A DNA stretch of 10,137 nt from Kangiellaceae bacterium (GTDB taxonomy: Bacteria > Pseudomonadota > Gammaproteobacteria > Enterobacterales > Kangiellaceae). The stretch spans positions 1 through 10,137 of the forward strand of contig JASBTO010000156.1 of the NCBI GenBank assembly GCA_030148365.1, written 5' to 3'. Position 1 is the stretch's first letter. Every line of letters begins with the position of its first letter. Under the pieces are notes generated by a model. That model ran no database searches and was not told where the DNA came from. It saw nothing but the letters and a program-made list of their open reading frames with translations. Both the position numbers and the translations under genes were made by a program. This document shows, piece by piece, positions 1-6,886 of the stretch.

Positions 1-965
1 GTGCCACCGAGGGCCTGCCGCAATTTGGAGGCAGTTTCCCGTTGATGCGCCGGTGTCAGTTGCGCAGGCTCGAGGATACCCTGCTGCCGCCATTCATGGA
101 CCTGCCTGAGGTTCAGGGCGCGGCGCACCGCGGCAGTGGCCGGGTCATTCGCCGGACAGTCACCGAGCAGCTTCAGCCCGAGGGCAATGCGACCTCCGCC
201 AATCGAGGGGGTGGGAGGCGTCAGCACCTGATAGCGACCATGACTGGTTCGCCGGGGTGTGCGGCGCCGTACCCGGTAACCCCGCAGATCCCGGGCCGTC
301 AAATAGCCTGCCCCTTCCATGTCCGCTTCGATCCGGGCCGCCAGGTTGCCGTCATAGAGATCCGCATCGCCGTGAGACAGGGAGTCGAGAAAATCCGTCA
401 GCGCCAGATTGCGGAAGTGATCACCCTCGCCGAGCAAGGGACCATCGGGACGGTACAGCGCTCTGCCTTCCGCCGTGGCGGTCATGATCGGCTCCAGCAG
501 GGCCATGATATAGGCCTGCGTGCTGTTGAGTATCAGGCCCTGGCGCGACAGTTCGAGGGCCGGCGCGAGCACCTCGGCGAGTGGCAGACGGCCAAGCTGG
601 TGATGGACCTCAAGATAGCCCTTGAGGTTGCCGGGCACGGCGATGCTGGCCCGACCGATATGGAAGATCTGGTCGCTGCCGGTAAAGGCGACGGTGATCG
701 GGTAAAACTCGGGGTTCTCCGGCGTCGCGGTGCGGCCCAGGCCGGGGGTGTCGGTGAAAAAGTCATACAGGCAGGCAGATTCTCTGGCCGGCTGAGCCAT
801 CAGAAAACCGCCGCCGCCAAGGCTGGTCAGGCAGGGTTCGGCGACGGCCGAGGCGAAGCCGCCGGCGATAATGGCGTCAAAGGCATTGCCGCCGGCGGCC
901 AGCAGATCACAGGCGGCAGCGGTCACGGCAGAATGACCGCTGGCGACGGCGGGCCGGCAGCTCAT
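1..965 (-). CDS. Gamma-glutamyltransferase (GGT) family protein, N-terminal part, cut by the window edge
   Basis: An open minus-strand frame of 321 codons with no stop before the window edge. GGT enzymes are Ntn hydrolases that self-cleave and transfer or hydrolyse gamma-glutamyl groups of glutathione and related compounds. Visible family marks are ASGHSAVTAAACDLLAAGGN near residues 8-27, the glycine-rich TSLGGGGF at 47-54, IAVPGNLKG at 108-116 (matching the family's SGTPGTVAG), and YQVLTPPTPSIGGG at 245-258 (matching YQV.SMPPPSSGG). It starts directly with the enzyme fold, so no signal peptide is seen; this resembles cytoplasmic GGT-like proteins rather than periplasmic Ggt. Where E. coli Ggt has the glutamate-binding Arg in DFREMAP, this protein reads YDFFTDTPG, with no Arg. 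The last codons read ALGG followed by AC(N) = Thr, which may be the start of the catalytic TTH motif (inference; the next bases are missing). The ATG overlaps the rsmD stop as ATGA, so the two are probably co-translated. Family call firm, substrate uncertain. Confidence 0.85.
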   Translation of the reverse strand, partial: MSCRPAVASGHSAVTAAACDLLAAGGNAFDAIIAGGFASAVAEPCLTSLGGGGFLMAQPARESACLYDFFTDTPGLGRTATPENPEFYPITVAFTGSDQIFHIGRASIAVPGNLKGYLEVHHQLGRLPLAEVLAPALELSRQGLILNSTQAYIMALLEPIMTATAEGRALYRPDGPLLGEGDHFRNLALTDFLDSLSHGDADLYDGNLAARIEADMEGAGYLTARDLRGYRVRRRTPRRTSHGRYQVLTPPTPSIGGGRIALGLKLLGDCPANDPATAAVRRALNLRQVHEWRQQGILEPAQLTPAHQRETASKLRQALGG

Positions 966-1555
966 TCGGCTTCCCCTTCCCGCGCAATCCGCCAGAGACC
1001 ATAGCTGAGGCCGCCTGCTTGCTTGTCTTTGAGGTTCTGCCAGTGAGTCGGCAGTTCGAGATCCGTGAGCTGCTTTTCCGCCTCAATGTAAATCAGGGTG
1101 TCAGGCCCCACCAGTCCCCCCGCCTCAAGGTCCGCGCAGATATCCTTGAGAAACCCCTTGAAGAAGGGCGGGTCGAGAAAGACGATATCGTAAGGGGGTT
1201 GGGGTTTGGCGACGAAGGTCCGGGCGTCTTGCTGGTGAACCTGGCCATTGCCCGTGCCGACCAGATCCAGATTTTGCTGCAGCCGATCGGCGGCCGTGCG
1301 GTGCTTTTCGACGAAATCGACCTTTGCAGCGCCCCGGGACAGGGCTTCAATGCCGACCGCGCCGCTGCCGGCGAACAGATCCAGACAGCGGGCGCCGTGA
1401 ATATCCGCCGCCAGCCAGTTGAACAGGGTTTCCCGCACCCGATCCATGGTCGGCCGCAACCCCTGCACCTCGGTGAAATGCAGGCGCCGGCCGCGCCATT
1501 GGCCGCCGATAATCCGGAACAGACCGGATTTGCCTTTGTTGCTGTTTCGGGTCAT
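962..1555 (-). CDS. rsmD: 16S rRNA (guanine(966)-N2)-methyltransferase RsmD
   Basis: 197 residues, matching the usual ~200 of RsmD. It uses S-adenosylmethionine to methylate N2 of G966 in 16S rRNA during 30S assembly, in the cytoplasm. Motifs: the N-terminal RIIGGQWRGRRL (14-25), RPTMDRVRETLFNWL (34-48), SAM-binding motif I DLFAGSGAVGIEALSRGA (59-76), and the catalytic motif IV FLDPPF (126-131), typical of N2-guanine/N6-adenine methyltransferases. The ATG at 1555 is the only sensible start: an in-frame TGA lies seven codons upstream with no start codon between. No strong Shine-Dalgarno is visible. It diverges from ftsY, a common gammaproteobacterial arrangement, and its stop overlaps the start of the GGT-family gene downstream by 4 bases. 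Confidence 0.96.
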   Translation of the reverse strand: MTRNSNKGKSGLFRIIGGQWRGRRLHFTEVQGLRPTMDRVRETLFNWLAADIHGARCLDLFAGSGAVGIEALSRGAAKVDFVEKHRTAADRLQQNLDLVGTGNGQVHQQDARTFVAKPQPPYDIVFLDPPFFKGFLKDICADLEAGGLVGPDTLIYIEAEKQLTDLELPTHWQNLKDKQAGGLSYGLWRIAREGEAE

Positions 1556-1596
1556 CGCGCGCCGGACACCGGTTCATTTTCCAGGTTGGAGTTACA

Positions 1597-1605
1597 TGGT
1601 AGGAT
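1597..1605 (+). promoter_or_regulatory. Candidate extended -10 promoter for ftsY
   Basis: In the 86-bp gap between the divergent rsmD and ftsY starts there is TGG followed by TAGGAT (1600-1605), an extended -10 form, with TTTCCA at 1578-1583 (4 of 6 matches to TTGACA) 16 bp upstream. Transcription would begin near 1612, leaving a leader of about 30 nt. I found no convincing opposite-strand promoter for rsmD. This is pattern matching only. Confidence 0.35.
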
Positions 1606-1641
1606 AGCGCCTTTCACTTCCCAGACAAGTCCACGCGCCCA

Positions 1642-2904
1642 ATGAGCGATCCTTCCAAGCCCAAACGCGGCCTTTTTGGCTGGTTTGGCAAGCAAGAGCC
1701 AGCACCGGAATCCGAGCAACCGGAAGCGGAAAAGCCGCCATCTGAAGAGGGCGACTCAGGCGAAGAACAGACCGGATCGGCGGATCAGGACGCTCGCGTC
1801 GAAAAGGCTCCTGAAGAGAACAAAACCCCCCTTGAGAAACCGGATACGGATACCTTCCCGGTGGTCGAGCCTGCAACTCCCGAGCGGCCCCCGGGCCCGG
1901 TCAGGGAAAAACCGACCGCCGATGCCGGTGGCCAAATCGAAGCTGCCCCCAAAACCGGTTTTTTTGCCCGCCTGAAAGCCGGCCTTGGCAAAACCCGGCA
2001 CCAGCTCGGGGACGGCCTTGCCACGCTGGTGCTCGGCAGCAAGCAGATAGACGATGATCTGCTCGAAGAGATCGAAACCCAATTGCTGATGGCCGATGTG
2101 GGTATCACTGCGACCAGCAAAATCATCGCCGATCTCACCGGCAAGGCGAAACGCAATGAGCTCCGCGACGCCGATGCCCTTATGAACCGGCTACAGGAAC
2201 TGCTCGGCGAGATGCTGGCGCCCGCCAGTGAGCCCCTGGTTATCGAGACGTCCAAGCAGCCTTTCGTGATCCTGATGGTGGGCGTTAACGGCGTCGGCAA
2301 AACCACAACCATTGGCAAGCTCGCCAAAAAGTACCAGCAACAAGGCATGTCGGTGATGCTGGCCGCCGGTGACACTTTCCGGGCGGCCGCGGTTGAGCAA
2401 CTGCAGGTCTGGGGCGAGCGAAACGCAATCCCGGTAATTGCCCAGCATACGGGCGCCGACAGTGCCTCGGTACTGTTTGATGGCTTGCAGGCCGCGAAAT
2501 CGAGAGGCATTGATGTGCTGATTGCCGACACCGCCGGTCGCTTGCACACCAAGAGCAACCTGATGGACGAGCTGGCCAAGGTCAAACGGGTGATGCAGAA
2601 GCTGGACCCCGAAGCGCCCCATGAAATCATGCTGGTGGTGGACGCCGGTACCGGCCAGAACGCCCTTAATCAGGCCGAGCAGTTCCACAAGTCCGTAGGT
2701 CTGACCGGTCTGACCCTGACCAAGCTGGACGGCACCGCCAAGGGTGGAGTGATCTTCGCGTTGGCCGACAAGCTGCAACTGCCGATCCGCTTTATTGGCG
2801 TCGGGGAAGGCATTGATGACTTGCGTCCTTTTGAAGCGCATGATTTCATCAGTGCACTCTTTGACAGGCAAGACACCGGGAATCCGGGCACCGATAACAA
2901 CTAA
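1642..2904 (+). CDS. ftsY: Signal recognition particle receptor FtsY
   Basis: 420 residues. FtsY is the membrane-associated SRP receptor GTPase: it forms a GTP-dependent twin with Ffh and delivers translating ribosomes to SecYEG/YidC. An acidic, proline-rich A domain spans about residues 18-100, preceded by a short amphipathic membrane-targeting stretch KRGLFGWFGK (8-17). A second amphipathic segment, TGFFARLKAGLGKTRHQLG (105-123), marks the A/N junction, as in E. coli. The N four-helix bundle covers about 105-195. The G domain shows P-loop GVNGVGKT (214-221), DTFRAAA (244-250), DTAGR (296-300), TKLDGTAKGG (360-369) and GVGEGIDDLRPF (386-397). The start is supported by the conserved N-terminal targeting motif right after it, although no clear Shine-Dalgarno precedes it. 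ftsE follows after 42 bp, consistent with one ftsYEX transcript. Confidence 0.98.
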   Translation: MSDPSKPKRGLFGWFGKQEPAPESEQPEAEKPPSEEGDSGEEQTGSADQDARVEKAPEENKTPLEKPDTDTFPVVEPATPERPPGPVREKPTADAGGQIEAAPKTGFFARLKAGLGKTRHQLGDGLATLVLGSKQIDDDLLEEIETQLLMADVGITATSKIIADLTGKAKRNELRDADALMNRLQELLGEMLAPASEPLVIETSKQPFVILMVGVNGVGKTTTIGKLAKKYQQQGMSVMLAAGDTFRAAAVEQLQVWGERNAIPVIAQHTGADSASVLFDGLQAAKSRGIDVLIADTAGRLHTKSNLMDELAKVKRVMQKLDPEAPHEIMLVVDAGTGQNALNQAEQFHKSVGLTGLTLTKLDGTAKGGVIFALADKLQLPIRFIGVGEGIDDLRPFEAHDFISALFDRQDTGNPGTDNN

Positions 2905-2946
2905 GCGGACGATAACCGCCGGGTAACAACACGCTGAAGACTCCGA

Positions 2947-3615
2947 ATGATTGAATTCCACAATGTGTTCAAACGCTACGAGACCGGCCATGAAGCGCTG
3001 AAAGGCGTCAATTTGGCCCTCGACAGTGGCGAAATGGCCTTTCTGACCGGGCACTCGGGTGCGGGCAAAAGCACCTTGCTGAAATTGATCGCGGTCATGG
3101 AGCGGCCGACCCGGGGCCAGGTCATCATTGACGGCGCCAACGTCGGTCGCGCCAAAAATCGTCAAATACCTCATATCCGTCGCAAAATAGGTATGATCTT
3201 CCAGGATCATCGCTTATTGGCAGATCGGACCGTGTTCGACAACGTTGCCTTGCCGCTGGTGATTGGCGGCCTGTCGCAGCGGGATATCAACAGCCGCGTG
3301 CGGGCCGCGCTCGACAAGGTCGGCTTGCTGAACAAAGAAAAAATGATGCCCATCACCCTGTCCGGTGGCGAGCAACAGCGGGTCGGCATTGCCCGGGCCG
3401 TGGTCAACAAGCCGCCCCTGCTGCTGGCCGATGAGCCGACGGGTAATCTGGACCCGGAATTGTCGGCGGAGATCCTGAAACTGTTCGAGCAGTTCAGCCA
3501 GGTTGGCGTGTCGGTTCTCGTGGCTACCCACGATCTGGCCCTGATTGCCCGGATGCATTACCGCACCATGACCCTGCGCGACGGCCGCATGATCAATACG
3601 GGGCTGGAAGAATGA
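2947..3615 (+). CDS. ftsE: Cell division ATP-binding protein FtsE
   Basis: 222 residues, the normal FtsE length. It is the cytoplasmic ATPase of the type VII-like FtsEX ABC complex at the septum, which uses ATP hydrolysis to control peptidoglycan hydrolase activators rather than to transport a solute. All ABC motifs are intact: Walker A GHSGAGKST (35-43), Q-loop FQDH (85-88), signature LSGGEQQRVGIARA (138-151), Walker B LLLADEP (158-164), D-loop NLD (167-169) and H-loop THD (194-196). The N-terminus MIEFHNVFKRYETGHEAL is typical for the family. The spacer after ftsY is short; GAAGA at 2936-2940 may act as a weak ribosome binding site. Its stop overlaps the ftsX start by ATGA, so the two subunits are probably made in a coupled way. 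Confidence 0.98.
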   Translation: MIEFHNVFKRYETGHEALKGVNLALDSGEMAFLTGHSGAGKSTLLKLIAVMERPTRGQVIIDGANVGRAKNRQIPHIRRKIGMIFQDHRLLADRTVFDNVALPLVIGGLSQRDINSRVRAALDKVGLLNKEKMMPITLSGGEQQRVGIARAVVNKPPLLLADEPTGNLDPELSAEILKLFEQFSQVGVSVLVATHDLALIARMHYRTMTLRDGRMINTGLEE

Positions 3616-4574
3616 GCCGGACGGGCGCAACCGCAAGCCAGGCCGGCTTCTTCTCCCGACTCGGGATGGCCATGAAGCTGCATCGGCAGAATTTTTCCGG
3701 CAGCCTGCGCGGGTTGTTCGGCCAGCCGACCAGCAGTCTCATGACCATCACGGTGTTGGCAATTTCCCTGGCCCTCCCCGCCACCTTTCATGTGCTCCTG
3801 AAAAACGGCAAGGCCGTCAGCCAGGGTTGGAATCAGGGCGTGGAAATTGCCCTGTTCCTGCGACCCGAGATCAGTGACAGCAGAGCCGAAGCTCTGACCC
3901 GCACCCTGCAATTGCGGTCGGAGGTTGCCGCGACGCGACTGGTCAGCAAGGAGGACGCGCTGCAGGAATTCAAGTCACGCTCCGGCTTCGGCGATGCCAT
4001 GGATTTTCTGGATGAAAATCCGCTGCCGGCCATGATTCTGGTCACGCCGACCCGTGCCCACAGCTCCCCGGACAGCGCCCGTGCCCTGATCGCGACTCTC
4101 GCCAAAGAGCGGGAAGTGGATGTGGCCCAGCTTGATTTGGAGTGGGTCCGCCGTTTTCAGGCCCTGCTGCAACTCGGAGACAAGCTGGCGCTGGCCCTCG
4201 GGTTGATCCTGGCAGGTGGCGTGGTGCTCATCATCGGCAATACCATTCGTCTGGCGATCCTCAATCGCCGTCCGGAAATCGAGATCGTCAAGCTGGTCGG
4301 TGCGACGGATGCTTTCATTCGGCGGCCCTTTCTCTATACCGGATTCTGGTACGGCGCCCTCGCCGGGCTGGTTTGCTGGCTCCTGGTAACGCTGCTGGTT
4401 TTCTGGCTGGGCGGGCCCGTTTCCCGGTTGGCCGGCCTCTACCAGAGCAGCTTCCGCCTCGATGGCCTCGCCATGGTGGAAAGCCTGTGGCTGGTCGGCG
4501 CCGCCATTCTGTTGGGCCTGCTCGGCGCCTGGATTTCCGTCAGTCGCCACCTCAAGGCCATACAACCGCAATAA
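3612..4574 (+). CDS. ftsX: Cell division protein FtsX (permease-like subunit)
   Basis: 320 residues. FtsX is the inner-membrane partner of FtsE; its large periplasmic loop recruits EnvC-type amidase activators at the division site. Four hydrophobic segments fit the family topology: about residues 43-63, 190-212, 242-267 and 290-312, with a periplasmic domain at about 64-189. The conserved cytoplasmic stretch RPEIEIVKLVGATDAFIRRP (220-239) follows the second membrane segment and is diagnostic for FtsX. An N-terminal cytoplasmic part of about 40 residues is normal for gammaproteobacterial versions. The gene overlaps ftsE by 4 bases (ATGA). In many gammaproteobacteria rpoH follows ftsX; here a yceI-type gene begins 68 bp later instead. 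Confidence 0.96.
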   Translation: MSRTGATASQAGFFSRLGMAMKLHRQNFSGSLRGLFGQPTSSLMTITVLAISLALPATFHVLLKNGKAVSQGWNQGVEIALFLRPEISDSRAEALTRTLQLRSEVAATRLVSKEDALQEFKSRSGFGDAMDFLDENPLPAMILVTPTRAHSSPDSARALIATLAKEREVDVAQLDLEWVRRFQALLQLGDKLALALGLILAGGVVLIIGNTIRLAILNRRPEIEIVKLVGATDAFIRRPFLYTGFWYGALAGLVCWLLVTLLVFWLGGPVSRLAGLYQSSFRLDGLAMVESLWLVGAAILLGLLGAWISVSRHLKAIQPQ

Positions 4575-4611
4575 CTCTCTGGAAAATCAGGGCCATCTCC
4601 TCTAAGTTGAT

Positions 4612-4629
4612 ATTTCCATGGCTGGAAAT
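4612..4629 (+). promoter_or_regulatory. Small hairpin directly 5' of the yceI ribosome binding site
   Basis: ATTTCCA (4612-4618) and TGGAAAT (4623-4629) are perfect complements around a 4-nt loop TGGC. The hairpin ends one base before AGGAA (4631-4635), the ribosome binding site of the YceI gene, which sits 7 nt from its ATG. There is no U tract, so it is not an intrinsic terminator for ftsX. It could shape translation initiation or mRNA stability. Function is unproven. Confidence 0.3.
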
Positions 4630-4642
4630 CAGGAATTTGACC

Positions 4643-5221
4643 ATGAAGGGATGGTTTATTGGAATATCAGGAATGCTGTTATTGCTGGCTTTGCCCGCCG
4701 GTGCCGAACCGGAGCGCTTCAGACTCGATCCGGTCCATACCCAAATAGTCTTCAAGGTCAATCATCTGGGTTACTCCCATGCCTGGGGCAAGTTCCGCAT
4801 ATTCGAAGGTGAATTCACTTTTGATGAAGATGATTGGAGCCAGTCCGCCGTTGAGGTCACGATAGAAACCCGCGGCCTGGATTTGGCTAACAGGCGCTGG
4901 AACCAGGAAATCCGTGGTGAACATTTTCTGGATGTCGAACAGTTTCCGGAAATGCGATTTGTCAGCACAAAGGTCGAGAAGACCGGGGAAAACACCGGCC
5001 TTGTTACCGGGGACCTGACCCTGCTCGGCGAGACCCATCCGGTGACGCTTGAGTTGACCCTGAACAAGATCGGCAAAAATCCGCTGACCAACAAATTGAT
5101 GGCGGGATTTTCCGCAACCGGTGAGTTGAAGCGATCCGACTGGGGCATGACTTACCTGATCCCGGCGGCAGGTGATAAAGTGACGCTGTTTCTGGAAGCG
5201 GAAGGCATCAGGGAAAATTGA
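4643..5221 (+). CDS. Secreted YceI-family (lipocalin-like, polyisoprenoid-binding) protein, first copy
   Basis: 192 residues. YceI proteins are periplasmic beta-barrels related in fold to lipocalins, with a hydrophobic pocket known to hold long isoprenoid chains such as polyprenyl molecules or ubiquinone precursors. Signal peptide: MKGWFIGISGMLLLLALPAGA, with likely cleavage after residue 21 (AGA|EPE). Family marks are LDPVHTQIVFKVNHLG (28-43), the FEGEFTFDEDDW block (54-65), VEQFPEMRF (98-106), VTGDLTLLGETHPV (121-134) and RSDWGM (164-169, usual RSDFGM). The same frame stays open upstream into ftsX, but the signal peptide and AGGAA at 4631-4635, 7 nt before this ATG, fix the start at 4643. 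Its stop sits at the start of the cytochrome b561 gene, the classic yceI-yceJ arrangement of E. coli. The ligand cannot be told from sequence. Confidence 0.93.
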   Translation: MKGWFIGISGMLLLLALPAGAEPERFRLDPVHTQIVFKVNHLGYSHAWGKFRIFEGEFTFDEDDWSQSAVEVTIETRGLDLANRRWNQEIRGEHFLDVEQFPEMRFVSTKVEKTGENTGLVTGDLTLLGETHPVTLELTLNKIGKNPLTNKLMAGFSATGELKRSDWGMTYLIPAAGDKVTLFLEAEGIREN

Positions 5222-5223
5222 AC

Positions 5224-5772
5224 ATGATCCATAACAACAACCAATGGAGCGGGGTCAGCAAAGGTTTTCACTGGCTGATGGCGGTATTGATTGTGGGAAT
5301 GTTAATCCTGGGATTTGTCGCCGATGAATGGCCGTTGTCGCCGACAAAGCTGGAGCTTTTCAAGTGGCATAAGTCCTTCGGACTGCTGGCGTTAGGGCTT
5401 GCCATGGCACGCCTTGTCTGGCGCTTTCTCAGTCCGCCACCCGCCGCTGTGCCGATGGCCGCCTGGCAACGTGCCGGTTCGCGCTTCAGTCACTTTTTGT
5501 TATATGCCCTGATGCTCGCCCAGCCGATCACCGGCTGGCTGACCAATTCCGCCGCCAATGTGCCACTGAAATTTTTTGGCTGGTTTACGGTGCCGCCGTT
5601 GATCGGAAACGACAAGGAATTGCGCAGCCTGTTTGGAGAAATTCACGAGGTCCTGGCTTGGACACTCGTCGTCCTGCTCTCTGTTCATGTGCTGGCAGCA
5701 CTCAAGCATCACTTCATTGACAAAGACATGACCTTGAAACGCATGTTGCCATTCGGGAGCCACGTCAAATGA
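5224..5772 (+). CDS. Cytochrome b561 (prokaryotic CybB/YceJ type)
   Basis: 182 residues from ATG 5224. A TTG at 5218, overlapping the YceI stop as TTGA, is the alternative start and adds two residues. AGGG at 5210-5213 gives 10 nt spacing to the ATG but only 4 nt to the TTG, so the ATG is preferred. Prokaryotic cytochrome b561 is a four-helix inner-membrane protein with two b hemes that exchanges electrons with the quinone pool; related CybB has been shown to be a superoxide:ubiquinone oxidoreductase. Membrane segments lie at about residues 14-33, 48-68, 88-106 and 143-162. Candidate heme-ligand histidines are H16 (KGFHWL), H49 (KWHKSFG), H141 (EIHEVLAW) and H155 (SVHVLAAL). It lies between two secreted YceI proteins, with a 2-nt gap upstream (from ATG 5224) and a 4-nt overlap downstream, so it probably works with them in periplasmic quinone or isoprenoid redox chemistry (inference). 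Confidence 0.93.
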   Translation: MIHNNNQWSGVSKGFHWLMAVLIVGMLILGFVADEWPLSPTKLELFKWHKSFGLLALGLAMARLVWRFLSPPPAAVPMAAWQRAGSRFSHFLLYALMLAQPITGWLTNSAANVPLKFFGWFTVPPLIGNDKELRSLFGEIHEVLAWTLVVLLSVHVLAALKHHFIDKDMTLKRMLPFGSHVK

Positions 5773-6335
5773 CAAGAATATCTTTATTACTGGTCGCAGT
5801 CATTGTTGCAGGCGCGGCAATTCCAGACACTGTTCATGGCGCTGATTGGCAGCAACAAACAGAGAGTAGCCTTACTTTCAAGGCGCTCTACGATGGCGGG
5901 GAGTTCGAGGGCCGCTTTGAAAATTTCGAGACAAGGATCACACTGGACCCGCAGCAGTCCAATGGTGGCTGCCTGCAGGCGGCCATCAGAATCGCCAGCG
6001 TCAATACCGAAAACGAAGAGCGGGACGATGCACTCGTTGGCAACGACTGGTTTGCCTTGGCGAAATTTCCCGAGGCGCGATTTGAAACGACCAGCATCCG
6101 GCACCTCGCCGGCAATAACTATGTGGCCGATGCGAAACTGACCATTCGCGATGTTACGCGGGAACTGCGGTTTCCTTTTTCCTTTGAAGTGACGGGCGAC
6201 TCCGCACGTCTGCAGGCGGAAGTGACCCTCAACCGTCTCGATTACAATATCGGTCAGGGCGACTGGAGGGACGATGATCTGATTGGTTATCCCGTCAGGG
6301 TAAGTGTCGACCTCCACCTGAAACGCGGACAATAA
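5769..6335 (+). CDS. Secreted YceI-family protein, second divergent copy
   Basis: 188 residues with a signal peptide; cleavage is likely near residues 24-25 (TVHG/A). It is a YceI-type barrel of a different subgroup from the first copy: it carries DDALVGNDWFALAKFPEARF (86-105), ADAKLTIRDVTREL (120-133), and the C-terminal LNRLDYNIGQGDWRDDDLIG (154-173), a motif typical of short YceI proteins that accompany cytochrome b561. The first copy has RSDWGM at the equivalent place. The low resemblance between the two argues for an old paralogy or separate acquisition, not a recent tandem duplication. The start ATG overlaps the b561 stop by ATGA, with GGGAG at 5755-5759 serving as ribosome binding site, 9 nt upstream. 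Role presumed to be binding of an isoprenoid or quinone-like ligand in the periplasm; ligand unknown. Confidence 0.92.
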   Translation: MTRISLLLVAVIVAGAAIPDTVHGADWQQQTESSLTFKALYDGGEFEGRFENFETRITLDPQQSNGGCLQAAIRIASVNTENEERDDALVGNDWFALAKFPEARFETTSIRHLAGNNYVADAKLTIRDVTRELRFPFSFEVTGDSARLQAEVTLNRLDYNIGQGDWRDDDLIGYPVRVSVDLHLKRGQ

Positions 6336-6340
6336 ATTTT

Positions 6341-6886
6341 ATGCTCATTATTGTGGCCGTCATCACGGCACTGCTGGTCTGGGTGATCTGGACCTACAAT
6401 CGGTTTATCAGACTGGACAATCTGGCGAACGAAGCCTGGAGCGGTATCGATGTGCAACTCAAGCGCCGTTATGACCTGATCCCGAATCTTGTCGCCGCCA
6501 CCCGTGCCTACAAGGACTACGAACAAGAGTTGCTTACGACGGTCGCCGAGTTGCGTAATCTCAATGGCCAGCCCAGCCAGGCGCGAGCCGAATCTGAGAC
6601 CCGCCTCAGCGAATCCATTGGCCGGCTGATTGCCCTGGCCGAAGCCTATCCGGATCTGAAGGCGAGCGAACAGTTTCTGGAACTGCAACGCGCGCTTGTA
6701 CAGGTCGAGGAAGATATTCAATATGCCCGTCGCTACTTCAATGGCAGCGTGCGGGACTGGAACAATCAGGTCGAGTCCTTTCCGAGCCTGATCATTGCCC
6801 GCACGTTCAATTTCCGGCAGCGGGAGTTCTTTGAAATTCAGCTGGCGACCATGCGAGAGGCGCCGAAAGTGGAGTTGGGTTCATGA
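6341..6886 (+). CDS. LemA family membrane protein
   Basis: 181 residues. LemA proteins have one N-terminal membrane helix and a helical-bundle domain; their biochemical role is not established. The membrane segment is about residues 1-18 (MLIIVAVITALLVWVIW), followed by YNRFIRLDNLANEAWSGIDV and the highly conserved LKRRYDLIPNLV (40-51). Further family marks are AYPDLKASEQF (102-112), LVQVEEDIQYARRYFN (119-134) and FPSLIIARTFNF (147-158). The long helices at about 54-75 and 84-135 are likely to be coiled. The gene starts only 5 nt after the second YceI stop, with no strong Shine-Dalgarno of its own, which suggests translational coupling. It overlaps the next gene by ATGA, and LemA plus DUF2207 is a widely seen pair. 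Confidence 0.93.
   Translation: MLIIVAVITALLVWVIWTYNRFIRLDNLANEAWSGIDVQLKRRYDLIPNLVAATRAYKDYEQELLTTVAELRNLNGQPSQARAESETRLSESIGRLIALAEAYPDLKASEQFLELQRALVQVEEDIQYARRYFNGSVRDWNNQVESFPSLIIARTFNFRQREFFEIQLATMREAPKVELGS

Noticed and set aside
42..1004. Long plus-strand frame of 320 codons opposite the GGT gene
   Set aside because: It lies antisense to an open minus-strand frame with clear GGT motifs; it has no recognisable domain and is an effect of high GC on the opposite strand.
1785..3210. Long minus-strand frames across ftsY and the start of ftsE
   Set aside because: They are antisense to genes with complete SRP-GTPase and ABC motifs and show low-complexity, domain-free translations.
4142..4642. 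Upstream extension of the first YceI frame into ftsX
   Set aside because: This would put about 167 arginine/proline-rich residues before a good signal peptide, out of frame with conserved FtsX sequence; the AGGAA site and signal peptide fix the start at 4643.
4643..6335. Recent tandem duplication of yceI around the b561 gene
   Set aside because: The two YceI proteins differ in most motifs (RSDWGM versus LDYNIGQGDW), so they are old paralogues and not a fresh duplication.
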